Assembly (NCBI GenBank): GCA_041402045.1
Contig: JAWKSZ010000074.1
Span: forward strand, 1-41,577
DNA length: 41,577 nt
Reading direction: 5' to 3'
DNA from: JAGQRJ01 sp041402045
GTDB taxonomy: Bacteria > Planctomycetota > J058
The first letter of the stretch is position 1. Each line of letters starts with the position of its first letter. The position numbers and the translations under genes were made by a program. Below the pieces are notes generated by a model, which did no database searches, had not been told where the DNA came from, and was given only the letters and a program-made list of their open reading frames with translations. Positions 10,118 through 18,952 of the stretch are shown here, piece by piece.

Positions 10118-11128
10118 GGGTGCCTCCAGTGGCAGGAAAGAGCCGGTGATCCCACCGGCCGGTTCAGGTGGTGCGAGACGACGAACCGTTCGTCGCTCAC
10201 GGGCAGCAAGACTCCGAGGTCGCGTTCAATGTTCAGTTCGAACACGACATTTTTGCACTAGCAGCCCTGAGTCCGCGGCTCGCCTGCCGCGTGCGGCAGG
10301 AGCCTCAACGCCGAGCGGTATGCACTTCAACGCGCCCCGAAGACCTTCGCGTCGCCGGGTCGGTGCTCGAGCTCGCCGCCCTCGCAGGAGGCGCTGAATC
10401 TCCGCAAGTCAAGGTCAGCCAACCGTTGTGACTGGGTTCGACCTACCCGATCGGGTTCACTGAACTCGCGAGGGGCCCCGGCACCTCGTCGATCGAGTTC
10501 ACCGAACGACCCCTGGGTAGGTTCGACCCTCGCGCGAGCTCCCGAACTGCCCACGAGTGGGTTCGACCTGCCCTCGAGCACCTTCGAACTGCCCTCGACT
10601 GGGTCCGACCCCCTCGCGCGAGCTCCCCGAACTGCCCACGAGTGGTTCGACCTGCCCCTCGGGCAGTCCCCTGAACTGCTTCGCTGCGATCTTGGGAGGT
10701 CGGTCGAGTTCGCTGAACTGACCGACTGGTTCGATTCTACCCACGGGAGTTCGCCGAACCCGTTCCACTGGGTTCGACCCACTCCCGGAGACCCCACGTC
10801 GAGACTCGCCCACTGAGGGTAATGACCTGCCTGGCAAGCGAGTTAGGCCCGCCGAGGCCTGCTCTCTCTGTGGAATCGCGCCCCGCTCGCGCGGTCCGGT
10901 TGTGTAGCAAGTGGACACAGCACAGCTCGGCGCTCATAGCTGCTTGCACGTTCATACTGCAGGCCATGCTCGGAGCTCTTCCCGGGCCGAGGCGATCCTG
11001 GGCGCGACCCCGCCGCTCGCCCCAGGTGCCCGCTAGGACACCCGCGGCCGCGGCGGCCCTCCAGGCACCCCGCGCCACGGGTCTCCGCTCCTGCGCGCGA
11101 CCCCAGGTAGCGCGCCTTCGATCGGTCC
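10118..11128. other. One-kilobase non-coding stretch
   Basis: No convincing gene on either strand; the open frames here lack ribosome sites and read as low-complexity Arg/Pro/Gly/Ser. The centre (10435-10770) holds the short repeat cluster described separately. I see nothing definable in 10118-10430 or 10801-11128, apart from a GTTCGAAC palindrome near 10235. Confidence 0.5.
10435..10770. repeat. Mosaic short-repeat cluster with GTTC-N3-GAAC palindromes
   Basis: Four near-palindromes share the form GTTC-N3-GAAC: 10455-10465 (ACT), 10497-10507 (ACC), 10708-10718 (GCT) and 10749-10759 (GCC). Between them, GGTTCGACC and GAACTGCCC words recur. A segment of about 46 bases starting CCCTCGCGCGAGCT at 10527 is repeated nearly exactly from 10611, an 84-base period, including GAACTGCCCACGAGTGG. 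The cluster lies 5' of the gene that starts at 10117, so it could be a binding array. Function unknown. Confidence 0.65.
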
Positions 11129-12361
11129 TCAGCGCAAACCCAGCCGCGACCCCAGCGTCTTCATGACGAATCGCTCGCCGAAGGTCTCGCTGGCCACCAA
11201 GGTCTTGATGCGCTGGGAGGTTTCCTCACTCTGGCCTGCGTTCTCAGCGGCCTCGCAGGTGTAGGTGTAGGCGTCCAGGACGTCGACGTTCGTGATCTGG
11301 TGGCCGTAGCCTTCCACGAGCCAGCGCAGGGCTGCCAGGCCGGCCTCGACGGCGAAGGTGGGGTTCTTCTTGGCGAAGTCTCTCGCCGCGCGCGTCAGGG
11401 TCTTCGGATCGCAGGGCGACCAGTTTGCGAGGGCGATCGCCTCGTCGTAGAGCTTGGACGACTTGGCGGCGGCGAACCACTTGCCTTCGGATCCCGGCGA
11501 GTTCTTGACCAGGTCCGCCAGGATCTGGGCGGGCTCCTTGTGGGGGTAGGCCTTGGCCACCTTCCGAAACCAGGCCAGATAGCTCGATGCTTCGCTCGCT
11601 TGCAGCCCAAAGCGCTCGTAGGCCTCCTCGGTGCGACGGGCCGCCAGCAGGATCTCCTCGCAGACGCGTGCTACGGCGGTTGGGCTGCGATTGCTGCCAG
11701 GGTGCTCCTCGACGTAGCGCAACGCCTCGTCCACCTTCCCGAGCGCAGCCAGGGCCTTCACGCCGAACTTCCGGTAGTGCCACATGCCGTAGGGCTCGCG
11801 CTCGAGGAGTTCGAGCAGGTCGCCGTAGCGCTCCGCGGCCAGGAGTGCGCTGAGGCAGTTGGTCGCGCCCGAGAAGAACGCCCCTGGCTTGCGGTTGGGT
11901 ACCCAGGTGAGCCTGACGAGGTCCATGAGCCGGTCGCCCCAGGCAGAAGCCCTTTCCTTCGTGGCGCAGAGCTCACCCCAACGGTCTCCGAGGAGCTCGA
12001 GGTAGGGAATCCGGTCGTCCTGGTAGGCCGTCCAGAGCCGTTCCAGCCAGGCGTCCCGGGTCTTCGCGTCGGCGGGCGCCTCGCCGATGATGGGCACCAA
12101 GGCGGCGATGGCGGTGTTGACCGCGGTGCCGATGGCACCCGAGGAGCTGTCGACTTGCTCGAGCGCGGGGGACACCCTCTCCAGGAAGAGCACGGCACCC
12201 TCGGCCGCGAGCACAGCGTCCTTCTTGGCAACGCCCTGGATCTCGGAGACAGCCTCCTTGATCCGCTGGATGGGAAGCTTGGAACGCCAGCCGAACGCGC
12301 GATGCCGGAACCGCGCGCGGAACTCCCACGTGTGTTTGGGTGTCGACGCTCGCTTGGCCAT
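11129..12361 (-). CDS. Hypothetical helical-repeat protein
   Basis: About 410 residues from ATG 12361 (AGGG eight bases upstream); GTG 12370 is an alternative adding three residues. The N-terminus is basic (KRASTPKHTWEFRARFRHRAFGWRS cut short: residues 2-26). The rest is alpha-helical with recurring paired helices like TPR or HEAT repeats, for example FGVKALAALGKVDEALRYVE and VCEEILLAARRTEEAYERF. No signal peptide or membrane segment and no catalytic motif. I recognise it only as a conserved-looking hypothetical; helical-repeat proteins of this kind usually act as scaffolds. It is flanked by the non-coding repeat cluster downstream and diverges from the antitoxin gene. Codon use matches its neighbours. 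Confidence 0.75.
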   Translation of the reverse strand: MAKRASTPKHTWEFRARFRHRAFGWRSKLPIQRIKEAVSEIQGVAKKDAVLAAEGAVLFLERVSPALEQVDSSSGAIGTAVNTAIAALVPIIGEAPADAKTRDAWLERLWTAYQDDRIPYLELLGDRWGELCATKERASAWGDRLMDLVRLTWVPNRKPGAFFSGATNCLSALLAAERYGDLLELLEREPYGMWHYRKFGVKALAALGKVDEALRYVEEHPGSNRSPTAVARVCEEILLAARRTEEAYERFGLQASEASSYLAWFRKVAKAYPHKEPAQILADLVKNSPGSEGKWFAAAKSSKLYDEAIALANWSPCDPKTLTRAARDFAKKNPTFAVEAGLAALRWLVEGYGHQITNVDVLDAYTYTCEAAENAGQSEETSQRIKTLVASETFGERFVMKTLGSRLGLR

Positions 12362-12481
12362 GGCAGACACCCTACCGCTTTGCTCCGTTCACGCCGACGC
12401 CGGGTTGTGCAGGCTGTCGGGGTTAGCGGGATACCGGAGCGCAGCCGTGACGCTGCTCCCGACCCCAGCTAAGGTGAACCC

Positions 12482-12715
12482 ATGACCGAAGCCGGCCAGA
12501 ACCTCCTCGATCAAGCCCTGAAACTCTCCGCGGACGAACGCGCCGTTCTCGCGGCGAACCTGTGGGCGAGTCTCGAGACCGACTCCGACCCCGCGGTCGA
12601 GGCGGCGTGGGCTGAGGAGATCCGGCGGCGGCTCGAGCGGATCGACTCGGGCGAAGATCCACCGGTGGTCTGGGAGGAGATTCGCGGGCGGCTTCGCGCG
12701 AAGTTCTCGCGTTGA
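12482..12715 (+). CDS. Addiction-module antidote-like protein
   Basis: 77 residues from ATG 12482, with AAGGTG at a normal distance upstream. The sequence has LSADERAVLAANLWASLE near residues 15-32 and ends with WAEEIRRRLERIDSG and WEEIRGRLRAKFS. This is the pattern of the small putative addiction-module component family (TIGR02574-like) that precedes a RelE/ParE-type toxin gene. Its TGA overlaps the TTG of the next frame, as expected for such a pair. However, the toxin is only a stub here, so this is probably an orphan antitoxin or a remnant of a lost module. It would act in the cytoplasm and probably repress its own promoter, which is inferred from the family. Confidence 0.75.
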   Translation: MTEAGQNLLDQALKLSADERAVLAANLWASLETDSDPAVEAAWAEEIRRRLERIDSGEDPPVVWEEIRGRLRAKFSR

Positions 12716-12770
12716 AGCCGTTCCGCTTCGCCCCCTGTGTCGAGGCGGAGATCGAGGCGGCACGCGACAC
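12712..12770 (+). pseudogene. Truncated RelE/ParE-type toxin remnant
   Basis: From the TTG at 12712, overlapping the antitoxin stop, the frame reads KPFRFAPCVEAEIEAARD, the usual opening strand and first helix of a ParE/RelE toxin. After about 19 residues the sequence turns into unrelated low-complexity translation, and none of the toxin core that should follow (about 70 residues) is seen. The gene therefore appears cut by a deletion or replacement just after its first helix. Confidence 0.55.
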
Positions 12771-12915
12771 ACTGACGCTCCAGGGAACAGAGCTGACCGC
12801 TCAGACAATCAGCTCCCCGACGTTGAGCTCGAACGGCGGGGGCGGTAGGTGGAACACCTGCGATCGGTCTGAGGGATCCCTCACCTCGGTCCGCCCCCGG
12901 CCCGAGGAGCTTGAG

Positions 12916-12949
12916 ACGGCGAGGCTTACCAGCCTCGCCGTTTCGCTTT
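12916..12949 (+). terminator. Strong stem-loop, probable terminator
   Basis: A perfect 11-base stem, ACGGCGAGGCT (12916-12926) pairing with AGCCTCGCCGT (12931-12941), closes a TACC loop and is followed by TTCGCTTT. No intact plus-strand gene ends just before it apart from the antitoxin and toxin stub, so it may be the terminator left by the lost gene end. Confidence 0.6.
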
Positions 12950-13052
12950 GGTTGATCACGCGATCCCACCAACACCCCGGGCCGCACGCGTTGCGTGCAG
13001 CCACGCGCGTGCGGCCTCGCGGCCGGGTTACCCTGGCCTGCGAAGAGGCAGC

Positions 13053-15032
13053 GTGCAGGTCGGGCCCTATCAGATCCTCGGAGAGATCGCGCGCGGCGGC
13101 ATGGGCGTGGTCTATCGCGCGCGCCGGGCGGACGGGCTAGAGGTCGCGCTGAAGCTCCTGCACCGGGTGAGCGACCCCCGCGCACAGCGGCGGCTGGCGC
13201 GTGAGGTGGACGCGCTGCGTCGCCTCACTCACCCGCACGTGGTCCGCCTGCTGGAGGCTGGGAGCCACCAGGGGCTGCCGTGGGTGGCGCTGGAGCTGGT
13301 CCGCGGTGAGACCCTGCACACGTGCCTGCGTCAGGGGCCGCTTCCGCTCCAGGACGCCGTCCGGATCGGCACCCAATTGGCCCAGGCCGTGGACTACGTC
13401 CACGCCTGCGGGCTCCTGCACCGCGACCTCAAGCCCGACAACGTGCTCCTCCGCGGCGACGACGCCTTGCTCACCGACTTCGGCCTCGTCCTCGACGAAG
13501 CCCTCGACGGGACGCGGCTCACGGCGACCGGGGCCCTCCAGGGCACCCCCGGCTACTGGGCCCCGGAGCAGGCGCGAGGCGCCAAGGCCGAGATCGGGCC
13601 GGCCACCGACGTCTACGGGCTGGGCGGCGTGCTCTACGCCTGCCTCACCGGGGGACCCCCGCAGCCGCAGGAGGTGTTCAACGCGGGCGCCTTCGAGCCC
13701 CCACCCGCGCCCCGGTCGCTGCGGGGCGAGGTTCCGCAGTGGCTGAGCGACCTCTGCCTGCGCTGCCTGGCCGAGGACCCCGCCGCGCGGCCTCGTCCGC
13801 TGGACGTCCTGGCCGCCCTCGATCAGGGCTCGCTCGAGCCGACCGCGCGAGGGCCAGCCGGCGCGGTCGTGGCGGGCCTCGTCGCCGTGGGCGCGCTCGT
13901 CGGTGGGGTGTGGATCCTGCGCGCGGAGCAACGCCCGGCGGACCGGACCCCCGCGGCAAGGGCCCCCGACGCCGCTCCCCGCGAGGCCACGCCTCCCCTC
14001 GCGGGCCCCGCGGAGGCGTCGCCCGCCCCCCAGGAGGCGCGGAGCGAGGCCCTCGCGCTCTGCCGGCGCGGCGAGGAGGAGTTGCTCGCGGGCCGCCCGG
14101 CCAAGGCCCTCGAGCTCAGCCAGCGTGCGTTGGAGCTCGACCCGACCTGCGCCGAGGCCTGGCTCAACCGGGGGGCGTTCTTGGGCCGCATGGGTCGCTA
14201 CGAGGAGGCGCTGCGCTCGGCAGTGCGGGCCACCGAGCTCGACCCCACGCTGGTCCCCGGCTGGGGGAACCGCGGGCTGAACCTGGGGCGGCTGGGCCGC
14301 CACCAGGAAGCCCTCGAGTGCTACGGTCGGGGCCTCGAGCTCTCGCCTCGGGAGGCAGGCCTCTACTTCCACCGAGGCCTGAGTCGCTATCGACTGAGGC
14401 AGCTCGCGGAGGCGGAGGCGGACTTCGACCGCGCGCTCGAGCTCGACCCCGAACACGTCGACGCTCGCATGAACCGCGGGGTCTGCCGCGCGGCGCTCGG
14501 GCGACACCGCGAAGCGATCGCAGACTACGAGCGAGTCCACGCTGTCGCTCCTCAGGCCCTCGACGTGATCCTGAACCTGGTGCGCAACTACACGGAGGTC
14601 GGCGAACTGCAGCGGGCCCTCGACTACGCAGACCTCGCGCTGGAGCGCCACCCCGGCAACGTGATCGCCCTCGGCGCCCAGGCCGAGCTCCTGGCCAGCG
14701 TCGGCCGCTCAGCCGAAGCGCTCGTCGCATACGACGGCGCGCTCGAGCAGGACCCGACCAACGTGAGGTGGCTCTGCGACCGGGCCATGTGCAAGGGCAA
14801 CCTCGAGCGCTTCGACGACGCCCTGCTCGACCTCGACCGCGCGCTCGAGCTCGATCCGGATCACGTCCTGAGCCTCTCGAGGAGGGGGGTGATCCGCTGG
14901 AAGCTGGATCGACTCGAGGGCGCGCTGGTCGACCTGGACCGCGCGCTCGAGCTCGCACCCCAGCTCCCGGCGCCGATCCGCGAAGCCCGGGCGGAGGTCG
15001 CCCAGGAGCTCAGGGATCGAGGTGGAAGCTGA
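13053..15032 (+). CDS. Membrane-anchored Hanks-type Ser/Thr protein kinase with C-terminal TPRs
   Basis: 659 residues from GTG 13053, preceded by AAGAGG; an upstream in-frame ATG at 12948 would add 35 low-complexity residues without a ribosome site. The kinase domain occupies about residues 4-255: Gly-loop GEIARGGMGVVY, Lys34 in VALKLL, HRDLKPDN at 123-130, DFG at 142-144, then GTPGYWAPEQA. One hydrophobic segment (about 268-290, VVAGLVAVGALVGGVWIL) anchors it in the membrane, followed by a Pro/Ala linker. The C-terminal 320 residues are a run of seven or more TPR units (recurring ALELDP and YEEAL words), presumably outside the membrane for partner binding. It phosphorylates proteins on Ser/Thr; substrates are unknown. 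This architecture is common in Planctomycetota and Myxococcota. All catalytic residues are present. Confidence 0.93.
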   Translation: MQVGPYQILGEIARGGMGVVYRARRADGLEVALKLLHRVSDPRAQRRLAREVDALRRLTHPHVVRLLEAGSHQGLPWVALELVRGETLHTCLRQGPLPLQDAVRIGTQLAQAVDYVHACGLLHRDLKPDNVLLRGDDALLTDFGLVLDEALDGTRLTATGALQGTPGYWAPEQARGAKAEIGPATDVYGLGGVLYACLTGGPPQPQEVFNAGAFEPPPAPRSLRGEVPQWLSDLCLRCLAEDPAARPRPLDVLAALDQGSLEPTARGPAGAVVAGLVAVGALVGGVWILRAEQRPADRTPAARAPDAAPREATPPLAGPAEASPAPQEARSEALALCRRGEEELLAGRPAKALELSQRALELDPTCAEAWLNRGAFLGRMGRYEEALRSAVRATELDPTLVPGWGNRGLNLGRLGRHQEALECYGRGLELSPREAGLYFHRGLSRYRLRQLAEAEADFDRALELDPEHVDARMNRGVCRAALGRHREAIADYERVHAVAPQALDVILNLVRNYTEVGELQRALDYADLALERHPGNVIALGAQAELLASVGRSAEALVAYDGALEQDPTNVRWLCDRAMCKGNLERFDDALLDLDRALELDPDHVLSLSRRGVIRWKLDRLEGALVDLDRALELAPQLPAPIREARAEVAQELRDRGGS

Positions 15033-15099
15033 CCCGCCTGCGACTGGGCGCTCGAGGCCTCCCTCCACCCTCCCGACCCGGGGCAGTAGCCTGATCCGC

Positions 15100-15336
15100 A
15101 TGCTCCAACCCGGAGACGAGATCACCGCCCCCGTCGTGCACGTCGCCCCCTTCGGGGCGTTCCTCGACTTCGAGGGCCAGCGTGTGCTCGTGCGGATCAC
15201 GGATCTCTCCCTCGACCCGGCCCCCGCCGAGGAGAGCGTGAGGCCTGGAGACCGCCTCCGGGTGCGGATCCTCGCGGTGACGGAGCGCCAGACCCTGGCC
15301 AGCGCCCTGCCCTTCCTGGAGCCACCGCCCGCGTAG
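15100..15336 (+). CDS. Small S1-domain RNA-binding protein
   Basis: 78 residues from ATG 15100; the longer frame from 15022 overlaps the kinase gene and adds 26 unconvincing residues. It is a single S1/OB-fold: ITAPVVHVAPFGAFLDFEG followed by VLVRITDLS and GDRLRVRILAV, matching the usual G-x-V...FGAFV...GLVH...VK-V-I order of S1 domains. Such single-domain proteins bind RNA, often at the ribosome. It starts 67 bases after the kinase stop on the same strand and could share its transcript. It is convergent with the secreted protein gene, with only 41 bases between the stops. Confidence 0.75.
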   Translation: MLQPGDEITAPVVHVAPFGAFLDFEGQRVLVRITDLSLDPAPAEESVRPGDRLRVRILAVTERQTLASALPFLEPPPA

Positions 15337-15377
15337 GCGGGACCCCCGCTCAGCCCGTCGCTTCGGCGCCCGTGCGC

Positions 15378-16763
15378 CTAGCGCCGCGAAGCCTCGGCGG
15401 CCTGCTCGACCTCCGCCGCCTCCGACCCCGCCGCGGCGAGGAAGGCCTCGAAGTCCGCCCGCGCCGCCTCGGGGGTCGCGTAGCCGTCGGTCGCCGCCCG
15501 CAGCCCGAGGGCGTAGCCGTAGATCGAGAGCGCGAGGTCGGCCAGGGTGTTCCCCACCCGCGCGGTCCCCGGGCGCGCGAACCGCGGCGCGGGGTCCAGG
15601 CGGTTGGCCTCCATGTCCGCGCGGGTCTCCGGGATCTGCCCCGCCGCGGCGATCGCGCGCGCGGCGCGCCAGGCCTCGAGGTGGTCGCCGGCCAACACCG
15701 CCGCGACCCCCCGATCCCAGGCGTCGCGGATCCCCTCGGGGTCGCCGTCGCCCACGAGCTTGCCGTAGGCGCGCATTTGCCCCACGAACCCCGAGCCGTC
15801 CTCGTCCCCGATCATTTCGTGGCCAACGATCCCGGCTCGGCTCCAGTCGGCGATCGAGCCCTCGACGCCCTCGAGCTTCAGCAGCCGGTTCGCGACCCTG
15901 AGCCCGCGCTCGTAGGCCCAGCGCCGCATGCGCCGCCCCTGATAGCGCCCGGCCCGGACCCCGGTCTCGACCGCGCACAGCAGGTGCCCGACCTGGTTCG
16001 TGCTCTCGCTGGTCAGGTGCGCGTCCTGAAACGGCGCCGTGAACCCGCCGTCTCCGCGGAAGATCGGCACCCCCTCGATCCGGCGGAAGTGGGTCAGGCT
16101 CGGGGTCAGGATCTTGCCGCCGAGCACCTTCTTGGGCCCCGCCTTGAGCGCCTCGCCCCAGCTCGGCTCGTCCGCCGAGCCGCGGGTGTAGTCGAGGGCC
16201 AGGAGCACCCGCCCCGCGCCGACGGAGCCCGCCTTCCGCGCGTAGCGCCGGTCGAGCTTCGTCGGCACGTCGTCGCGCACGAGCAGCTCGAGGAACGCCG
16301 TGAACGCGTCCTCCGCCGCGTGCCGGCGGAAGCCCGGCACCTCGTCCAGGAACGCGAAGTAGTCCCGCTTCGAGAGCCGGCTCGTGTCGATCCGCGCGAC
16401 CTCGGCCAGCCGCTGCCCGTCGCCCTCGACCCAGCCCGCGAGGCTCCCGTCGTCCAGGATCCGGTAGACACCGCGCGCGCCGCCCTGCGTCTCCTCGCCC
16501 GCCACGGCCGCGGCCAGCCCCGGCCCGCCGAAGCGCACCGTGAGCACGCCGTCCTCGACGACCCCGGAGCCGCGCCACGCCTCGGCGCGGCCCACCCGGC
16601 GCTCGACGTCGTAGCCCGCGCCCGAGCGCGTGAGGACGAGGGTCCCCTCCGAGCTCGCGCCGGACTCCGCGCGCAGCTCGAACCGCCCCGTCGGCACCTG
16701 CGCCCACACGGAGCCCACGAGGACCAGCACGAGCAGCGACATCAGCCGAGGGAGCGCAAGCAT
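15378..16763 (-). CDS. Secreted hypothetical protein
   Basis: 461 residues from ATG 16763. The N-terminus is a clear Sec signal peptide (LPRLMSLLVLVLVGSVWAQ, cleavage likely after VWA), so it is exported. The next 100 residues look beta-rich (FELRAESGASSEGTLVLTRS, YDVERRVGRAEAW), like a small lipocalin or immunoglobulin-type domain. The middle and C-terminus are helical with WSRAGIVGHEMIGDEDGSG and a terminal Ala/Glu-rich helix. No catalytic motif, no lipobox and no recognised family. Regulation is not visible. It ends 41 bases from the convergent S1 gene. The protein is convincing as a gene from its signal peptide and even codon use. Confidence 0.75.
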   Translation of the reverse strand: MLALPRLMSLLVLVLVGSVWAQVPTGRFELRAESGASSEGTLVLTRSGAGYDVERRVGRAEAWRGSGVVEDGVLTVRFGGPGLAAAVAGEETQGGARGVYRILDDGSLAGWVEGDGQRLAEVARIDTSRLSKRDYFAFLDEVPGFRRHAAEDAFTAFLELLVRDDVPTKLDRRYARKAGSVGAGRVLLALDYTRGSADEPSWGEALKAGPKKVLGGKILTPSLTHFRRIEGVPIFRGDGGFTAPFQDAHLTSESTNQVGHLLCAVETGVRAGRYQGRRMRRWAYERGLRVANRLLKLEGVEGSIADWSRAGIVGHEMIGDEDGSGFVGQMRAYGKLVGDGDPEGIRDAWDRGVAAVLAGDHLEAWRAARAIAAAGQIPETRADMEANRLDPAPRFARPGTARVGNTLADLALSIYGYALGLRAATDGYATPEAARADFEAFLAAAGSEAAEVEQAAEASRR

Positions 16764-16917
16764 GCCCCACCCGAGGCAAACCCGACACCAGGCGTAACCC
16801 CCGTGAGGGCCTGGTCACTTCCCCTTTTCACGAGACGATCCACGGGATTCGACTGAAACGAACGCCGCTGAAAGATCCCGCCCGCCCCCCGGTTCTTGGA
16901 CCCCCCAGGAGCTCTCC

Positions 16918-17480
16918 ATGTCCTTCGTCGTCGCCAGCCGGCGCCTCTCGCCCCACACCCTCGCCACGCGCTACGGTCCGGACGCGCCCTGCCTCGACCT
17001 CACCTCCCGCGGCCCCGAGCCCTGGGTCCGCTTCAGCCCGTTCTTCCCCCACGGCGACGTGCCCGTCCCCTTCTCCCCCGGCCGCACCGGCGCCTCGGTC
17101 GAGGGGATCTGGCAAGGCCTGAAGGTCTTCGCCTCCGCGGACGTGGACCCGAGCAAGCTGACGGTGACCAGCATGAAGGGCCTCAAGCGCACGGTGCGCC
17201 GCTTCGGCCCGGTCCGCGGCCACCGCAAGGGCCTCGCGGGGACCGAGCTCCTGTGCTACCGCGACGCCCGCTACGCGATCTACCTCCCCGCCTACCGCTG
17301 GGTCCTCGACCACCGCCTGCAGCCGGAGCTCGCCCAGCTCCGCCAGCTCGCCGCCGAGCACCCGACGGTGGTCCTGCTCGACTACGAGACGAACTGCGAC
17401 GTCGAGGACCTGTCGAAGCCGCTGTCCCACGCGGGCCTCGTGAAGCGAGCCTTGACGGCGACTGGCCCGACCCCGCGGGA
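16918..17480 (+). CDS. DUF6939-like domain protein, probably the first half of a fusion with the macrodomain
   Basis: ATG 16918 with AGGAG seven bases upstream. The translation has SRGPEPWVRFSPFFPHGDVP, ASVEGIWQGLKVF and TSMKGLKRTVRRFGP, then LLDYETNCDVEDLSKPLSHA near the end. From memory this is the DUF6939 family of actinobacterial and related proteins; its biochemical role is unknown. At 17452-17455 the frame leaves the conserved path: adding one G after TTG restores RALDGDWPDPAG. Adding one more G at 17477-17479 then joins it in frame to the macrodomain, giving a single 346-codon gene to 17953. I therefore read this as either a frameshifted fusion or two adjacent genes with lesions at the junction. 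Confidence 0.65.
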
Positions 17481-17953
17481 TCCGCACCGTCCGCGGGGAC
17501 GCCACCCGCCCGCTGGGCGAGGGCCCGCGGGTGATCGTCCACGTGTGCAACGACCGCGGCGCCTGGGGCAAGGGCTTCGTGCTCGCGCTCTCCCAGCGCT
17601 GGTCCGCTCCCGAGGCGGCCTACCGCCGCTGGCACCAGGACCCCGGCGAGTCCCCGTTCGAGCTCGGCGCGGTCCAGTTCGTCGAGGTCGAGCCCGCGCT
17701 GTGGGTCGCCAACCTGATCGGCCAACACGGCATTCGCTCGCTCCAGGGCGTCCCGCCCGTGCGCTACGACGCGATCCACGCAGGCCTGGAGCGTGTCGCC
17801 GCCTTCGCCCGGGAGCACGCTGCCTCGGTCCACCTCCCCCGGATCGGCTGCGGCCTCGCCGGCGGCACCTGGGACCGGGTCGAGCCCCTGCTCGAAGCCA
17901 CGCTCGCGGCGCGAGGGGTGGGCGTCACGGTCTACGACTTCGCCCCTCGCTGA
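17477..17953 (+). CDS. Macrodomain protein (ADP-ribose binding or hydrolysis)
   Basis: The domain begins with GIRTVRGDATRPL (GDAT is the first macrodomain strand) and continues IVHVCNDRGAWGKGFVLALS (the Asn and Gly-rich ADP-ribose loop), GAVQFVEVEPALWVANLIGQ, and HLPRIGCGLAGGTWDRVEP (the second binding loop). About 158 residues. There is no start codon before the first strand. GTG 17531 would remove it, although it does overlap a TGA in the shifted DUF6939 frame. This supports fusion with the upstream domain. Macrodomains of this sort bind or remove ADP-ribose, in toxin-antitoxin systems or repair. No DarT-like ADP-ribosyltransferase is adjacent. Confidence 0.8.
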   Translation, partial: GIRTVRGDATRPLGEGPRVIVHVCNDRGAWGKGFVLALSQRWSAPEAAYRRWHQDPGESPFELGAVQFVEVEPALWVANLIGQHGIRSLQGVPPVRYDAIHAGLERVAAFAREHAASVHLPRIGCGLAGGTWDRVEPLLEATLAARGVGVTVYDFAPR

Positions 17954-17998
17954 GGAGCACTGCCGCCAGCCAGCCGGCGCATGGGGTAGAACCCAGGC

Positions 17999-18952
17999 AT
18001 GCACCGCCGCGCTCGCCTCCTCCCGCTAACGCTCCTCGCTGCAGCACTTGCCCCTGGCTGCTGCTACCGAGGCACGGAGCCGAGTCAGCTCGTGATCTGG
18101 AACACCTCCAGTCATACCCTCGTCGAGGTCACCAACGAGTCCTGGTCGGGCCACATGATTCTCGGTGGCCCGTGCTCGGTAGACCTCCCCGCGGACATAG
18201 CACCCGGCGAGACGCGACACCTCGGCCTGCTGACAGGCATGTTCAATCGCCTGACCGTCGAGACCGAGGAAGGCGACGAGTTCTCGACGCACTACTACGT
18301 CGACAGGGTGCGGGTCGAGCCGCGCTCGACCTGCGCTGGGATCGTGTTCGACGGGTCCCACCTGATCCCTCCGGACTTCTACGACCAACGCCCCCGAACG
18401 GTCCGCGTGCTCGGCGAGACGCATGGCCCAGACGGAGTCGCACCGCGGCAGATCACGTTGGACGACGACACGGAGAGCCTCCGGCTGTTCTTTGGTCACC
18501 CCCAGCCTGCGGACCTCCTGGAGCCTGAACGCGCCCCGTTCCTCCTCGACGCCCCAGCCTTCTGGTCCGCCGAGACGACGTACGAGGAAGCACTCGCCCA
18601 CGGCGCGGAGCTGCTCGAGATCGAGGCCCGCGGAGCCCGCTACGTCGCGGTCGTCGCCTTAGCGCCAATGCAGACGGCCACCGACTGGGCACCCCGACCG
18701 TGGCCGGGCTCCGACCCAGCCCTGGCCCACGCCACGCGGAGCCAGCGGGCCGTGTTCCCCAGCTTCCTCCAGATCCGACTGCCCTTTGAAGAGCTGGCGG
18801 CCTTCCCCGAGGACGTCGTCGCGTTCCAGGCGATCTACGGTTGGATCGTGAGCGGGTCGAAGACCGCCTACGCGGTCTGGCTCAGCCGGCGCCCCCTCGC
18901 GGAGTGGCCCAGCGCCACCGTCCACTACAGCGAAGCGCCCTCGCGTCCGTGA
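17999..18952 (+). CDS. Predicted lipoprotein of unknown function
   Basis: 317 residues from ATG 17999. The N-terminus is basic (HRRARL), then a hydrophobic stretch ending LAPGC at Cys21, a plausible lipobox, so the protein is probably lipid-anchored after export. The mature part is beta-rich: VIWNTSSHTLVEVTNES, GPCSVDLPADIAPGETRHL and a Tyr-rich STHYYVDRVRV. The last third (VFPSFLQIRLPFEELAAFPE and AIYGWIVSGSK) may form one more domain. No family recognised. It begins 46 bases after the macrodomain stop, so co-transcription is possible, but the roles look unrelated. No terminator is evident before the convergent glutamate dehydrogenase gene. Confidence 0.75.
   Translation: MHRRARLLPLTLLAAALAPGCCYRGTEPSQLVIWNTSSHTLVEVTNESWSGHMILGGPCSVDLPADIAPGETRHLGLLTGMFNRLTVETEEGDEFSTHYYVDRVRVEPRSTCAGIVFDGSHLIPPDFYDQRPRTVRVLGETHGPDGVAPRQITLDDDTESLRLFFGHPQPADLLEPERAPFLLDAPAFWSAETTYEEALAHGAELLEIEARGARYVAVVALAPMQTATDWAPRPWPGSDPALAHATRSQRAVFPSFLQIRLPFEELAAFPEDVVAFQAIYGWIVSGSKTAYAVWLSRRPLAEWPSATVHYSEAPSRP

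Noticed and set aside
10435..10770. tRNA genes, from GGTTCGACC words that resemble the T-arm
   Set aside because: No acceptor, D or anticodon arms can be folded around any copy.
17477..17953. DarG antitoxin of a DarTG pair
   Set aside because: The macrodomain is present, but no DarT-like ADP-ribosyltransferase is beside it.
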